Shown: positions 26,356-35,689 of the stretch, piece after piece
Layout of the letters: the number at the start of each line of letters is the position of its first letter
Numbering within the stretch: the first letter of the stretch is position 1
Assembly: GCA_016794425.1 (NCBI GenBank)
Contig: JAEUHR010000020.1
Span: 1-64,000 of the forward strand
Origin: Planctomycetota bacterium
Lineage (GTDB): Bacteria; Planctomycetota; UBA1135; UBA2386
Length of the DNA stretch: 64,000 nt
Direction: 5' to 3'
Made by a program: the position numbers and the translations under genes
Notes under the pieces: generated by a model
Database searches by the model: none
The model's input: the letters and a program-made list of their open reading frames with translations, nothing else
Told to the model about the DNA's origin: nothing

Positions 26356-28350
26356 TCAGAGGCCCAGCTTGACGTTCATGCCGTTGCTGGTCTGCAGGCC
26401 CAGCGGGTGGATCACCCACGCCTGCAGCACCAGTTCGAGGCCGGCGAACTCGAACGACGGCGGCACCGGCAGCAGGTGCAGCGCCGTCGCCGGACCGGTC
26501 GCCTGGCAGGCCTGCGCCCCGCCGAAGGCGAGGTCCTGGTAGAGGTTGCAGCCCGGCAGGTCGAGGAACGCGAGGTCGATCGGCAGCGGCACGCCGAGGA
26601 ACGAGTCGCCGAAGCCGGCCATCATCAGCGCGACGCCGCCGGTGGCGACGCCGGTGACCTGCGAGAACAACACGTTGCCGAGCACCGGGCGCGAGCCGGG
26701 TGCCGCAGCCAGCGTCAGGCCGCAGCCGGCGCCGAACGCATTCGTCGCCGCGCGCGGTGCGACGCGCAGCAGCAGCAGCTGGCCGCCCTCGACCGACGTC
26801 GGCGTCGCGACGGCGGCATTGCTCGAGTGGTCCTGCACATCGAGCAGCAGCACGGTCTCGTCGGCCGCGTGCGGGAACAGGTGCGTGACGTCGACGACAC
26901 CCGAGATCTCCTTGTCGTTGGTGTACGGCGCGATCGCCCCGGGGGTGCCGCCATTGACGGCCAGCTCACCCCAGCGGGCCGAGTCGAACTTCACCAGCTG
27001 CACCAGCGTGTCGGTGATCGGGTCGTAGGCCCAGGTCTTGCCGAGGTAGGTCGAGTTGCCCGGATCCTCGGTCAGGTAGAGCATGCCGTCGGCCGCGACG
27101 CACATGTTGTCCAGCATGTTGACCTTCTGGTTGTTCTTGGTGCCGTCGATCACCAGCGTGATCTCACCGCCGAGCAGCGGCGAACGGATGTCGTCGAAGC
27201 GCAGCCGCCACAGGCGCGACTTGCCGGTCTGGTTGGCCGGGCCGCTGGCGCCGACCGTCTGGTTGAAGCCCGTGTTCGTGGCGGTGTCGAGGCGATCGGT
27301 GGTCACGAACCAGAAGTCGCGCGGGTTGGTCGGATCCCAGGCGCCGTCCTCCGGCCGCGAGAACGTCGTGCCCGACGTGGTCTGCAGCGTGAAGCGGGTG
27401 CCGCTGGTGATGTTGGTCGCGCGCGTCGACGAGTTGACGATCTCGACCGGGTTGCCGAGCACGTTGACGAAGTACAGCGCACCGTTGGTCAGGCCGGCGC
27501 GCTCGACCGGGTTGCCGGTCGCCTGCTTCGTGCCGACGTAGATGTTGACGGTGTTGTTCATCACGCCGGTGCCGCCGTCGTTGGTGCCGGCGACGATCGT
27601 CAGGTCCTGCGCATGCGGACTGGCGAGCAGGTTCTCCCAGCCGCCGACCGCGTTGATGCCCGACCCGTTCGTGGCCAGGTTGAACTGGCCGAGCAGCCAG
27701 GCGCGGCCCTTTTCGGTGCCGGTGGCAACGGTCGCCACCGCGTAGCCGGTCGAGCCGCCTTCTTCGCCGCACAGGTAGACGCGCTCCTGGGTGCCGAGGC
27801 CCGAGGCCGCGTTGTAGAAGGCGCCGACGTCGGCGAGGTCGCTCGAGCAGAAGCGGTTCAGCGCCAGGCCGTTGCCGTTGAGGGCGTTGCGCTCGGTGCC
27901 GGTCAGGTCGATCACGGTGTCGATCAGGTCCTGCGCGGACACGACTGCCAGCGTGGTCTTGTCGAGGATCAGTTCGGAGAGGAAGGCGCCGCGCGCGCCG
28001 TGCCGGTGGATGCCGCCGGCCGTCGAACCGAACTCGTGGTTGGCGATCAGCGTGACCGTGCCGTCGCCGTTGTCGAAGGCACCGAGGCCGTCGAGAATGC
28101 CGGCGACTTCGTAGGGGGTCGCGGGCGCACCGGTCGTCGGCACCAGGTCGGTGGTCGTCACGATCGACGTGATCGAGCGGACGACGTCCTGCGCCGGCGT
28201 GGCCGGCACCAGGTAGGGCGTGCGCGAGGAGCTGGGGCCCTGGACGACCTGGGCCTGGGCCTGCGTCGTCGCGACGAGAGAAACCGCAGCGAGTGCGGCG
28301 GCAAGGCGCGGCAGAGACGCCGCGTGGATGGAGTGTGTGGTTCGGATCAT
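26356..28350 (-). CDS. Secreted PhoX/DUF839-like protein with the shared C-terminal module
   Basis: Protein of 664 residues from ATG 28350, preceded by AAAGGAAG; a long signal peptide ends near TTQAQAQ. The main domain resembles DUF839/PhoX: NHEFGS near residue 105, SRPEDGAWDP near residue 345, and MCVAADGMLYLTEDP near residue 430, as in calcium-dependent phosphatase propellers. Metal-binding residues cannot all be placed, so phosphatase activity is not certain. The last 128 residues (26359-26742) are the module with FGAGCG and PGCNL also found at the ends of the genes at 20705 and 28533. Divergent from the latter over 182 bp. Confidence 0.74.
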   Translation of the reverse strand: MIRTTHSIHAASLPRLAAALAAVSLVATTQAQAQVVQGPSSSRTPYLVPATPAQDVVRSITSIVTTTDLVPTTGAPATPYEVAGILDGLGAFDNGDGTVTLIANHEFGSTAGGIHRHGARGAFLSELILDKTTLAVVSAQDLIDTVIDLTGTERNALNGNGLALNRFCSSDLADVGAFYNAASGLGTQERVYLCGEEGGSTGYAVATVATGTEKGRAWLLGQFNLATNGSGINAVGGWENLLASPHAQDLTIVAGTNDGGTGVMNNTVNIYVGTKQATGNPVERAGLTNGALYFVNVLGNPVEIVNSSTRATNITSGTRFTLQTTSGTTFSRPEDGAWDPTNPRDFWFVTTDRLDTATNTGFNQTVGASGPANQTGKSRLWRLRFDDIRSPLLGGEITLVIDGTKNNQKVNMLDNMCVAADGMLYLTEDPGNSTYLGKTWAYDPITDTLVQLVKFDSARWGELAVNGGTPGAIAPYTNDKEISGVVDVTHLFPHAADETVLLLDVQDHSSNAAVATPTSVEGGQLLLLRVAPRAATNAFGAGCGLTLAAAPGSRPVLGNVLFSQVTGVATGGVALMMAGFGDSFLGVPLPIDLAFLDLPGCNLYQDLAFGGAQACQATGPATALHLLPVPPSFEFAGLELVLQAWVIHPLGLQTSNGMNVKLGL

Positions 28351-28532
28351 GTGCTCGTGCTTCCTTTCGCGCGGCACGATGCCGGTTGTTGTGCATCGCA
28401 AGGCCAAGCGCAGATGAAGTCTCACGACGGGCGCGCGCCGGTCCGCGCATCGCTTGCGCGCGGCTTCACGCAGCCTGCACGCATGCGTGCGATGTTCCAC
28501 CGCGTCGACGCCGAACACGCAGGCACACGCTC

Positions 28533-29603
28533 ATGGACCACGCACGAATCCTGTACGCCTTCTTCACGATGCTGTGCGCTGCTGCGGCGTCGACCGCACA
28601 GCAGTCTGTCGTCGTGCCCTGCGATCGCGACAACACGCTGTACGAGAGCACCAGCGGTGCGTTCAGCAACGCCCTCGGCGAGAGCATCTTCGTCGGTGTC
28701 ACCGCCCAGAACACGGTGCGCCGCGCCTTGCTGCACTTCGACGTGGCGAGCGCATTGCCCTCGGGCGCCCGCATCGTCGCGGCGACGTTGCACCTCGAGG
28801 TCGTGACCTCCGGCGCGACGGCGCCGGCGACCGCCGGCCTGCACCGCGTCGTCGCCGACTGGGGCGAAGGCACCTCGTATGCGCTGACCGGCGGCGGCGG
28901 CCAGGGGGCGCCGTCGACCGTCGGCGACGCGACCTGGACGCGGCGCTTCCACCCGTCGACGCCATGGGCGAGCGCGGGGGGCGACTACCAGGCCGGCCCG
29001 AGCGCGACCTTCTCGCTGCCGATCGCGGGGGCCGCCGTGTGTGGGCCGACACAGGCACTGACCGCGGACGTGCAGTCGTGGCTCGACCAGCCAGCCACCA
29101 ACTTCGGCTGGCTGATCAAGGCTGCGGTCGAGACCGTGACCGCGGCCCGTGCGCGCCGCATCCACTCACGCGAGGCCCCAGGTGCGGTGCCGGCGCTGGT
29201 CGTGCACTACCTGCTGCCAGGCGAGACCGGCAGCTGGGGCGTCGGCTGCGCTGTCGGCACCGGCACGTTCGCGTTCGCGTTCGTGGGCCCGATGGTCGGC
29301 GGCACCACGGTGCAACTCGCCCACACCAACGGGCCGCCGCTCTCGCTCGCAGTGAACTACTTCGCGCTCGGCCTCGATCCGGCCGGCGTGCCGCTGCTGC
29401 CGGGCTGCGCGCTGCATCTCCCGGCAGCGCTCGAGTGGATCCCCGGCAATCTGGTCGCTCTCGATGCAGCCGGCGCCGGCAGCAGCCCCTGGCCGGTGCC
29501 CGCGGCGTATCCGGGGTTGTTCTTCGTGTCGCAATCGGCCGCACTGGCGAACACGCCGCTCGGCCTCGTCGTCAGCAACACCGGCGTGGCCGTCCTCCAA
29601 TGA
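28533..29603 (+). CDS. Secreted DNRLRE-domain protein with the shared C-terminal module
   Basis: Protein of 356 residues. The signal peptide ends near AAASTAQQ. Residues about 25-225 form a DNRLRE-type beta-sandwich: DNTLYE at its start, RRALLHFDVASALPSG, and the LHLEV strand, typical of cell-surface and carbohydrate-associated proteins. The last 124 residues (29229-29600) are the shared module with WGVGCA and, 53 residues on, PGCAL. There is no catalytic domain between them, so it is a bare binding or structural protein. Its stop is 25 bp from that of the convergent rplQ. Confidence 0.72.
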   Translation: MDHARILYAFFTMLCAAAASTAQQSVVVPCDRDNTLYESTSGAFSNALGESIFVGVTAQNTVRRALLHFDVASALPSGARIVAATLHLEVVTSGATAPATAGLHRVVADWGEGTSYALTGGGGQGAPSTVGDATWTRRFHPSTPWASAGGDYQAGPSATFSLPIAGAAVCGPTQALTADVQSWLDQPATNFGWLIKAAVETVTAARARRIHSREAPGAVPALVVHYLLPGETGSWGVGCAVGTGTFAFAFVGPMVGGTTVQLAHTNGPPLSLAVNYFALGLDPAGVPLLPGCALHLPAALEWIPGNLVALDAAGAGSSPWPVPAAYPGLFFVSQSAALANTPLGLVVSNTGVAVLQ

Positions 29604-29627
29604 GGCGCGGCCGTCGCCGACTCGACG

Positions 29628-30077
29628 TCACGCGTTCGCGGCTTCGGCGTCCGGCGTGACGTTGGCAGCGCCTTCCTCGGCGGCCTTGATCTGGCGCGCG
29701 AGCACGTCGTTCTCGACCAGCTCGAACACGACCTTCGTGCCGCCGTCGCCGATCCGGTAGTCCGGCAGGCGCAGGATGCGCGTGTAGCCACCCGGGCGGT
29801 TGGCGAAGCGCGGCCCGATCACGTCGAACAGCTTCTTGACCATGTCCTTGTCCTGCAGCAGCGATGCCGCCTGACGGATGCGGTGCAGCCGCGTCTTCTT
29901 GTCGTTGCTGCGGGCCAGGGTGATCACCTTCTCGACGAACGGGCGCAGCGCCTTGGCCTTGGCCAGCGTGGTGACGACGCGCTCGTGGCGGATCACGGCG
30001 ACGGTGAAGTTCTTGCGCAGCGCGGCGCGGTGCGCCGAGTTCCGCTGCAGGGACTTGCCAGCAACGTTGTGCTTCAT
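29628..30077 (-). CDS. rplQ: 50S ribosomal protein L17
   Basis: Lines the exit-tunnel surface of the large subunit. The 149 residues start MKHNVAGKSLQRN, and RLPDYRIGDGG near residue 105 is the L17 C-terminal signature. A 20-residue Ala/Glu-rich tail extends past the usual end. Last gene of the ribosomal operon, 33 bp after rpoA, in the standard order. I see no clear terminator in the 24 bp before the convergent DNRLRE gene. Confidence 0.97.
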   Translation of the reverse strand: MKHNVAGKSLQRNSAHRAALRKNFTVAVIRHERVVTTLAKAKALRPFVEKVITLARSNDKKTRLHRIRQAASLLQDKDMVKKLFDVIGPRFANRPGGYTRILRLPDYRIGDGGTKVVFELVENDVLARQIKAAEEGAANVTPDAEAANA

Positions 30078-30110
30078 GGCTGTGGACTCCGGAGCCGGTC
30101 AGCGACCGGC

Positions 30111-31109
30111 CTACTTGTATTCCTCGACGTTCATTCCGAGCGACAGCCCGAGCGCGCTCAGCTTGCTCTTGACCTCTTTCAGCGAGGTCTTGCCGAAGTT
30201 GCGGACCTTCAGCAGTTCGGGTTCCGACATCGCGACCAGGTCGCGCATCGTCGCGACGCTCTCGCTGTCCAGGCAGTTCTTCGCGCGGACCGAGAGTTCG
30301 AGCATGTCGATGCTCTTCGACAGCAGGTCGACCATCTCGCGCCGCCGTGCGCCTTCGTCGCCTTCCGGCGCCAGCACACCACCTTCGACCGCCAGTTCTT
30401 CCTTCAGGTCGAAGTACTGCACGAACGGGTTCAGGTGCTTGCGGTAGATCTTGCTGGCTTCGACCAGCGCCATCTCCGGGGAGACGGTGCCGTCGGTCCA
30501 GATGTCGAGCACCAGGCGGTCGTAGTCCGTGGACTTGCCGACGCGCGTGTTCTCGATCGCGTAGCGGACACGGTGCACCGGGCTGAAGATCGAGTCGACC
30601 GGGATCGTGCCGATCTCGAGCTCCTCGGCGACGTTCTCCTCGGCGGTGACGTAGCCGCGGCCCTTGCGGACCTGCATCTCGCAGAAGAAGCGCACGTCTT
30701 CGGTCAGCGTGCAGATCTTCAGCTCGGGGTTGGCGATCTCGACGTTGTGGTCGCCCTCGATCGTCTCGGCCAGCACTTCGCCCTTCGTGTTGACGTCGAT
30801 GCGCAGCGTGGTCGGCGCGTCGGTGTGCAGCTTGACGCGCAGCTTCTTGATGTTCAGCACGATCTGCGTGACGTCCTCGAGCACGCCCTGGATCGTCGAA
30901 AACTCGTGCACGACGCCGTCGATGCGCACCCACGTGACCGCGGTGCCCTCGATCGACGACAGCAGCACGCGGCGCAGACCGTTGCCGATCGTCGCGCCGA
31001 AGCCCTTTTCGAAGGGTTCGACGACGAAGCGGCCATAGGTCGGGGTGGCGGTGTCGCGATCCAGGCGGACCTGGGACGGCAACTCGAAGTTACGCCAGCG
31101 AATACGCAT
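30111..31109 (-). CDS. rpoA: RNA polymerase subunit alpha
   Basis: 332 residues. The N-terminal assembly domain includes GFGATIGNGLRRVLLSS, the beta/beta'-contact segment; after an acidic linker (about 245-255) the C-terminal domain shows LDSESVATMRDL and VRNFGKTSLKEVKSKL, the part that binds UP elements and activators. Located between rpsD and rplQ as in most bacteria. Full length, with no unusual insertion. Confidence 0.98.
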   Translation of the reverse strand: MRIRWRNFELPSQVRLDRDTATPTYGRFVVEPFEKGFGATIGNGLRRVLLSSIEGTAVTWVRIDGVVHEFSTIQGVLEDVTQIVLNIKKLRVKLHTDAPTTLRIDVNTKGEVLAETIEGDHNVEIANPELKICTLTEDVRFFCEMQVRKGRGYVTAEENVAEELEIGTIPVDSIFSPVHRVRYAIENTRVGKSTDYDRLVLDIWTDGTVSPEMALVEASKIYRKHLNPFVQYFDLKEELAVEGGVLAPEGDEGARRREMVDLLSKSIDMLELSVRAKNCLDSESVATMRDLVAMSEPELLKVRNFGKTSLKEVKSKLSALGLSLGMNVEEYK

Positions 31110-31165
31110 CTCGGAATCTCCTGCAGTGAGGTCTCGGGGTTCAGGCGCTCAGGTGGCGCCCACCG

Positions 31166-31789
31166 TCACTTCGAGCACAGCTCGATGATGAGCTGCTCGT
31201 TGATCTCGACGCTGACGTCCTCGCGCTTGGGCAGCTGGATGACCTTGCCCTTGAGCTCGGTCGGCACCGCCTCGAGCCACGCCGGCAGCGGGCGGCCCTT
31301 GTTCATCTCGATCGCGTCGCTGGCCTTCTTCTTCAGCTTGTCGTCGCCGCGCACCTCGATCGAGTCGTTCGGACGCACGAGGTAGCCGGCAACGTCGACG
31401 CGGCGGCCGTTCACGAACACGTGGCCGTGCGACACCATCTGGCGCGCGTCGAACCGCGAGAACGCCAGGCCGAGGTTCAGCACCACGTTGTCGAGGCGCC
31501 GCTCCATCAGCACCAGCAGGTTCTCACCGGTGTTGCCCTTCTGGCGCTGCGCCATCGCGAAGTAGTTCTGGAACTGCCGCTCCAGCACGCCATAGATGCG
31601 CTTGCACTTCTGCTTCTCGCGCAGCTGCGTGCCGTAGTCGGTGCCCTTCTTCGGGCGGACGTGCTGGCCGGGCGGATAGTTGCGCCGGTTGACGCCACAC
31701 TTCTCCGAGAAGCAGCGCTGCCCCTTGAGGAACAGCTTGACGCCTTCGCGGCGGCAGAGCTTGCAGACGTTGTTGCTGATGCGGGCCAT
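31166..31789 (-). CDS. rpsD: 30S ribosomal protein S4, zinc (C+) form
   Basis: Primary 16S-binding assembly protein of 207 residues. The N-terminal zinc knuckle keeps all four cysteines (Cys9, Cys12, Cys26, Cys31), so this is the C+ form. The S4 RNA-binding domain follows with RRLDNVVLNLGLA and SHGHVFVNGRRV. It sits between rpsK and rpoA; in E. coli S4 represses this operon, but I see no pseudoknot that I can assign here. Confidence 0.98.
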   Translation of the reverse strand: MARISNNVCKLCRREGVKLFLKGQRCFSEKCGVNRRNYPPGQHVRPKKGTDYGTQLREKQKCKRIYGVLERQFQNYFAMAQRQKGNTGENLLVLMERRLDNVVLNLGLAFSRFDARQMVSHGHVFVNGRRVDVAGYLVRPNDSIEVRGDDKLKKKASDAIEMNKGRPLPAWLEAVPTELKGKVIQLPKREDVSVEINEQLIIELCSK

Positions 31790-31837
31790 TGCAGTCGGGG
31801 GTGCTGTGCGGTCGGGATGCGGTGGTTCGAGCGGGGA

Positions 31838-32248
31838 TCAGACGCGGCGACGCTTGCGCGCGCGACACCCATTGTGAGGTAGAGGAGTGACGTCTTCGAT
31901 CGACTTGACCTCGATGCCCGAGTTGGACAGGGCGCGGATCGCCGACTCGCGGCCCGAGCCCGGGCCACGCACCAGCACTTCGAGTTCGTGCACGCCCATC
32001 TTCTTGATCTTGTCGGCGACCTTCTCGGCCGCGCGCTGGGCCGCGAACGGCGTGCTCTTGCGCGAACCCTTGTAGCCGATCGTGCCGGCCGAGTCCCACG
32101 CGAGCACTTGGCCAGCGTTGTCGACGATCGTGATGATCGTGTTGTTGAACGACGCCTTCACATGGGCGATCGCCTTGCCGACGTTCTTGCGGACCTTGGC
32201 CTTCCGCTTCTCGGTGCTGGCCGGAGTTGCCGGGGTGCTGGTGCTCAT
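31838..32248 (-). CDS. rpsK: 30S ribosomal protein S11
   Basis: 136 residues of the platform protein. [15 protein letters not shown] and [14 protein letters not shown] are diagnostic, and the end [15 protein letters not shown] is the conserved tail near the mRNA exit. The N-terminal 20 residues are a Lys/Thr-rich extension. It starts one base after the rpsM stop, so the two are translationally coupled. Confidence 0.98.
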   Translation of the reverse strand: MSTSTPATPASTEKRKAKVRKNVGKAIAHVKASFNNTIITIVDNAGQVLAWDSAGTIGYKGSRKSTPFAAQRAAEKVADKIKKMGVHELEVLVRGPGSGRESAIRALSNSGIEVKSIEDVTPLPHNGCRARKRRRV

Positions 32249-32249
32249 C

Positions 32250-32627
32250 TCACTTCCTCAGGATCTTCTTGTTGGCGACCGTCTTGCGCGGACCCTTGCG
32301 GCCGCGGGCGTTGCTGCGCGTGCGCTGGCCGCGCACCGGCAGACCGCGGCGGTGGCGCAGGCCGCGGTAGCAGTAGATTTCCTTCAGTCGGTTGATGTTC
32401 TGCATCACCAGGCGACGCAGGGCACCTTCGACGGGGTAGTTCTTCTCGAGGTAGCTCGCGATGTTGGCGACCTCGTCGTCCTTCAGGTCCTTGGCGCGGA
32501 CACCGGGGTCGATCGCCAGCTCCTTCAACACCTTGCGCGACAGTGCCGGACCGACGCCGTAGATGTACTGCAGCGCGATCTCGATGCGCTTCTCGTTGGG
32601 GATGTCGACGCCGAGTAGACGAGGCAT
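32250..32627 (-). CDS. rpsM: 30S ribosomal protein S13
   Basis: Head protein contacting P-site tRNA and L5. The 125 residues begin [14 protein letters not shown], contain the helix-two-turn-helix [16 protein letters not shown], and end in a basic tail with [16 protein letters not shown]. It heads the alpha operon part after rpmJ with a 27-bp gap. Confidence 0.98.
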   Translation of the reverse strand: MPRLLGVDIPNEKRIEIALQYIYGVGPALSRKVLKELAIDPGVRAKDLKDDEVANIASYLEKNYPVEGALRRLVMQNINRLKEIYCYRGLRHRRGLPVRGQRTRSNARGRKGPRKTVANKKILRK

Positions 32628-32654
32628 GTTGGTTCGTTGCGGTGGGGACTGCCG

Positions 32655-32771
32655 TTACTTGCCCTGGCGCTGCTTGTGCCGGGGGTTGGTGCAGATGACG
32701 CGCACGACGCCGCGCCGTCTCACGACCTTGCAGTGTTCGCAGATGCGGCGCACGCTGGCTCGGACCTTCAC
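32655..32771 (-). CDS. rpmJ: 50S ribosomal protein L36, zinc form
   Basis: A 38-residue protein read from a GTG at 32771 to a TAA at 32655-32657. It begins [17 protein letters not shown], with zinc ligands Cys11, Cys14, Cys27 and His32, and ends PRHKQRQGK, so it is the zinc-binding C+ type. The GTG overlaps the infA stop (GTGA), which supports this start and implies coupled translation. Confidence 0.95.
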   Translation of the reverse strand: MKVRASVRRICEHCKVVRRRGVVRVICTNPRHKQRQGK

Positions 32772-33100
32772 GACAGTTCTCCGTTCGACTGGTTGTGGTG
32801 CTGGGAAACTCTGGAACTCGGGGTTGGCTGTTCGCTGTGCTGCGGCGACCGGATCTGGCGGCAGATGCGAGCGCGATGTGGATCGAACGGCGACAGCTCC
32901 ACGAGCACCGGGTCACCCGGCAGCAGGCGCGTGAACGCCTTCCTCAGCTCCTGGGCAGCGTGCGCCACCACTTCGCGTCCATCCGACAGTCGGAGTCGGA
33001 ACAACCCGTTCGCCAGGCTGGCGACCACCGTGGCCCGCAGGGGCTGGTTCGGTGGCGGCGCGTCGTGGCGATCTGCGGTCGGTTCGGGCTCCGGTCTCAT
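32768..33100 (-). CDS. infA: Translation initiation factor IF-1 with N- and C-terminal extensions
   Basis: IF-1 blocks the A site and helps select the start codon. The S1-like OB domain spans about residues 20-90, with [25 protein letters not shown] and [15 protein letters not shown] matching the family. The protein is 110 residues against about 72 in E. coli: there are some 20 extra residues (Pro/Glu/Arg) before and some 20 (Gln/Ser/Asn) after the domain. Start and stop both overlap neighbours by 4 bp (ATGA with adk, GTGA with rpmJ), so the length is fixed by coupling. No map gene lies between adk and infA. Confidence 0.93.
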   Translation of the reverse strand: MRPEPEPTADRHDAPPPNQPLRATVVASLANGLFRLRLSDGREVVAHAAQELRKAFTRLLPGDPVLVELSPFDPHRARICRQIRSPQHSEQPTPSSRVSQHHNQSNGELS

Positions 33101-33756
33101 TGCATCAGCTTCAGCAACTCCTTGTAGACGACATCGGGCGATCGATTCGCATCGATCTCCCGCAGGACTTTGCGGTCGCGGTAGTACGCCAGCAGCGGCG
33201 ACGTCTGCGACCGATAGACTTCGAGGCGCTTGCCGATCGCCTCGGGGCGATCGTCGGAGCGCTGCAACAGCTCGCCGCCGCAGCGATCACAGACGCCGGG
33301 CTTCTTCGTCGGCTGGTTCTCGACGTGCCAGATGGCACCGCACTTCGAACAGGTCCGACGGCCGGACAGGCGTCCGACCAGGACGGCCTCCGGCACGGCG
33401 AAGTAGATCACGTGGGTCAGCGCCGCCGCGCCCGACAGGCTCCTGTCGAGGGCTTCGGCCTGCGGCAGTGTACGGGGGAAGCCGTCGAGGATCCAGGCAG
33501 CGCGCGCATCCGGCTTGCGGATGCGATCCTGGACCATGCGGATGATCACGTCGTCCGGTACCAGCTTGCCGCCGTCCATGAACGACTTGGCCTGACGCCC
33601 CAGCTCGCTGCCGGCCGCCACTTCCTCGCGCAGCATGTCGCCGGTCGAGATGTGGGCCAGGCGCACCGCCTCGGCGACACGCTTGGCCTGCGTGCCCTTG
33701 CCCGCACCGGGGGCGCCGAGGAACACGCAGCGGGCCTGCAACGACACGACAGCCAT
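33097..33756 (-). CDS. adk: Adenylate kinase, zinc-lid type
   Basis: Interconverts ATP plus AMP and two ADP. The 219 residues from ATG 33756 open with the P-loop GAPGAGKGTQ, then ISTGDMLR, and DGFPRTLPQAE in the AMP site. The LID is long and holds CSKC ... CDRC, four cysteines for structural zinc, as in Gram-positive-type enzymes. An open frame 15 codons longer is not supported, because it runs into secY. Lies directly after secY (4 bp) as in many spc operons. Confidence 0.97.
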   Translation of the reverse strand: MAVVSLQARCVFLGAPGAGKGTQAKRVAEAVRLAHISTGDMLREEVAAGSELGRQAKSFMDGGKLVPDDVIIRMVQDRIRKPDARAAWILDGFPRTLPQAEALDRSLSGAAALTHVIYFAVPEAVLVGRLSGRRTCSKCGAIWHVENQPTKKPGVCDRCGGELLQRSDDRPEAIGKRLEVYRSQTSPLLAYYRDRKVLREIDANRSPDVVYKELLKLMQ

Positions 33757-33760
33757 GGGA

Positions 33761-35152
33761 TCAGTTCGAACGACGGCCCCAACCGCCCGTCGCCGCTGCA
33801 CCCTGGCCTGCGCCCTTGCCGGCGGCCGCGCCGCGCGCCGGCTGCTGGCCTTCCTCGAGGAAGCCCTCGTAGTTGCGCATGACCAGCATCGCGTTGAGCT
33901 TCTCGACCATGTCGAGCGCGACGCTGACGACGATCAGGATCGACGTGCCCGACATGAAGTAGAGCAGCACCTGATCCATGCCGGCGGCCGACCCGGCGCC
34001 GAAGAACGACGGCAGGACCGCGACGATCGCGAGGAACGCGGCGCCGGCGATGGTGATGCGCACCATCGTCTGCTCGAGGAACTGCGCGGTCGGCTTGCCC
34101 GGCCGGATGCCCGGGATGAACGAGCCGCCTTCCTTCAGGTTGTTGGCGATCTCGTTCGGCTGGAACATCATCGAGGTCCAGAAGAACGAGAAGAAGAAGA
34201 TCAGGACCGTGTAGCAGAGCACGAACCAGAAGCCGCGCTGGCCACCGAACGAGATCTCGAGCCAGGTCCAGCCGAGCGCCTTGCCCACCATCGCCGGGAT
34301 CACCAGCAGCGCCGAGCCGAAGATGATCGGCATCACGCCCGCCTGGTTGACCTTGAACGGCAGGAAGTGGCGCTGCCCGCCATAGACGCGGCGACCGCGC
34401 GTGTGCTTGGCCTGCTGGATCGGGATGCGCCGCTGCGCCTTCGTCATGTAGACGACGACCACGACCGCGAGGCCCCACGCGCCCAAGAACAGCAGCAGGC
34501 GCTGCCAGGCGTCGCGGTCCATGCCGTAGTCGAAGTAGGTGCCGATCGCCGGGTACAGGTTCGACACGATGCCGGCCATGATGATCAGCGAGATGCCGTT
34601 GCCGATGCCGTGCTCGGTGATCTGCTCACCGAGCCACATGACGAACATCGTGCCGGCGGTCAGTGCGACCATCACGACGATGCAGTAGACGCCGAACCAC
34701 TCGCGCACACCGGCCTGCAGCAGCTTGCTGCTCTCGGCACCCAGCGGGCCGAGGATCACGAACCACGACTGGATCAGGCAGATGGCGACGGTCGCCATGC
34801 GCGTCCACTGGTTGATCTTGCGCTGGCCGCTCTGGCCCTCCTTCGCGACCTTCTCGAGCGCCGGCACCGCCTTCGCCAACAGGCTGAAGATGATGCTGGC
34901 CGAGATGTACGGCATCACGCCGAGCGAGAACAACGTCGCGCTCTGCAGCGACCCGCCGGTCAGCACGTTCATCATGCCGAACAGCTGGCCCAGCGCGCCC
35001 AGGTTCTTGGTCTGGCGCAGCGCCTCGGCGGTGTCCACGCCCGGCAGCGGGATGAAGAAGCCGATGCGGTAGACCAGCAAGAGGCCCAGCGTGATCAGGA
35101 TCTTGTTCCTGATCTCCGGGATCTTGAACAGGTTGCCGAAGGAGAGGTTCAT
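33761..35152 (-). CDS. secY: Protein translocase channel subunit SecY
   Basis: Central channel of the Sec translocase, 463 residues with about ten membrane helices. The N-terminus LFKIPEIRNKILITLGLLLVYR, the plug region after TGGSLQSATLF, and the cytosolic loop QRRIPIQQAKHTRGRR before TM7 are typical. The C-terminal tail (about 35 residues, Gly/Ala/Gln-rich) is longer than in E. coli. It stands between rplO and adk and works with the SRP whose RNA is encoded at 4671. Confidence 0.97.
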   Translation of the reverse strand: MNLSFGNLFKIPEIRNKILITLGLLLVYRIGFFIPLPGVDTAEALRQTKNLGALGQLFGMMNVLTGGSLQSATLFSLGVMPYISASIIFSLLAKAVPALEKVAKEGQSGQRKINQWTRMATVAICLIQSWFVILGPLGAESSKLLQAGVREWFGVYCIVVMVALTAGTMFVMWLGEQITEHGIGNGISLIIMAGIVSNLYPAIGTYFDYGMDRDAWQRLLLFLGAWGLAVVVVVYMTKAQRRIPIQQAKHTRGRRVYGGQRHFLPFKVNQAGVMPIIFGSALLVIPAMVGKALGWTWLEISFGGQRGFWFVLCYTVLIFFFSFFWTSMMFQPNEIANNLKEGGSFIPGIRPGKPTAQFLEQTMVRITIAGAAFLAIVAVLPSFFGAGSAAGMDQVLLYFMSGTSILIVVSVALDMVEKLNAMLVMRNYEGFLEEGQQPARGAAAGKGAGQGAAATGGWGRRSN

Positions 35153-35164
35153 GTTTGCGCGCGA

Positions 35165-35689
35165 TCAGCGCCGCCGCGGCGTGCCCGGGGTGCGCTTCGT
35201 GCCGTCCTTGGCGACGAACTTGGGCCGCCGCGGACGCGCCTCGATCAAGTGCACCTGGCCCCCCGCCTTCTCGATCTTGGCGCGCGCGGTGGTCGTGATC
35301 GCGTCGACCTTGACCGACACGGCCTTGGTCAGTTCGCCGTCGCCGAGCACCTTGAACAGGTTCGAGTGCTTCTCCTTCGAAGTCAGGCCCTTGGCCAGCA
35401 CGGCCTGCAGGTCGACCACGGTGCCCGCATCGAACACCTCGAGGTCACTGACGTTGACGACGGTGAACACCTTCTCGAAGTTCTTGTTGTTGAAGCCGCG
35501 CTTGGGCAGGCGGCGGTAGATCGGCATCTGACCGCCTTCCCAGCCGATGCGGCGCGACCAGCCGGAGCGCGCCTTCGCGCCCTTGTGACCGCGGCCCGAC
35601 GTCTTGCCGAGACCGGAGCCGACGCCGCGTCCGATGCGCTTGCGTTCGGGGAACTTGAGGCCCAGGGCCTTTGCTTCGGCGAGGTTCAT
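35165..35689 (-). CDS. rplO: 50S ribosomal protein L15
   Basis: 174 residues, with the Gly/Arg/Lys-rich N-terminal part RGVGSGLGKTSGRGHKG and the globular part after PIYRRLPKRGF. The C-terminus has about 20 extra basic residues. The ATG overlaps the rpsE stop by 4 bp (ATGA), leaving no room for rpmD (L30), which normally stands here. Confidence 0.97.
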   Translation of the reverse strand: MNLAEAKALGLKFPERKRIGRGVGSGLGKTSGRGHKGAKARSGWSRRIGWEGGQMPIYRRLPKRGFNNKNFEKVFTVVNVSDLEVFDAGTVVDLQAVLAKGLTSKEKHSNLFKVLGDGELTKAVSVKVDAITTTARAKIEKAGGQVHLIEARPRRPKFVAKDGTKRTPGTPRRR

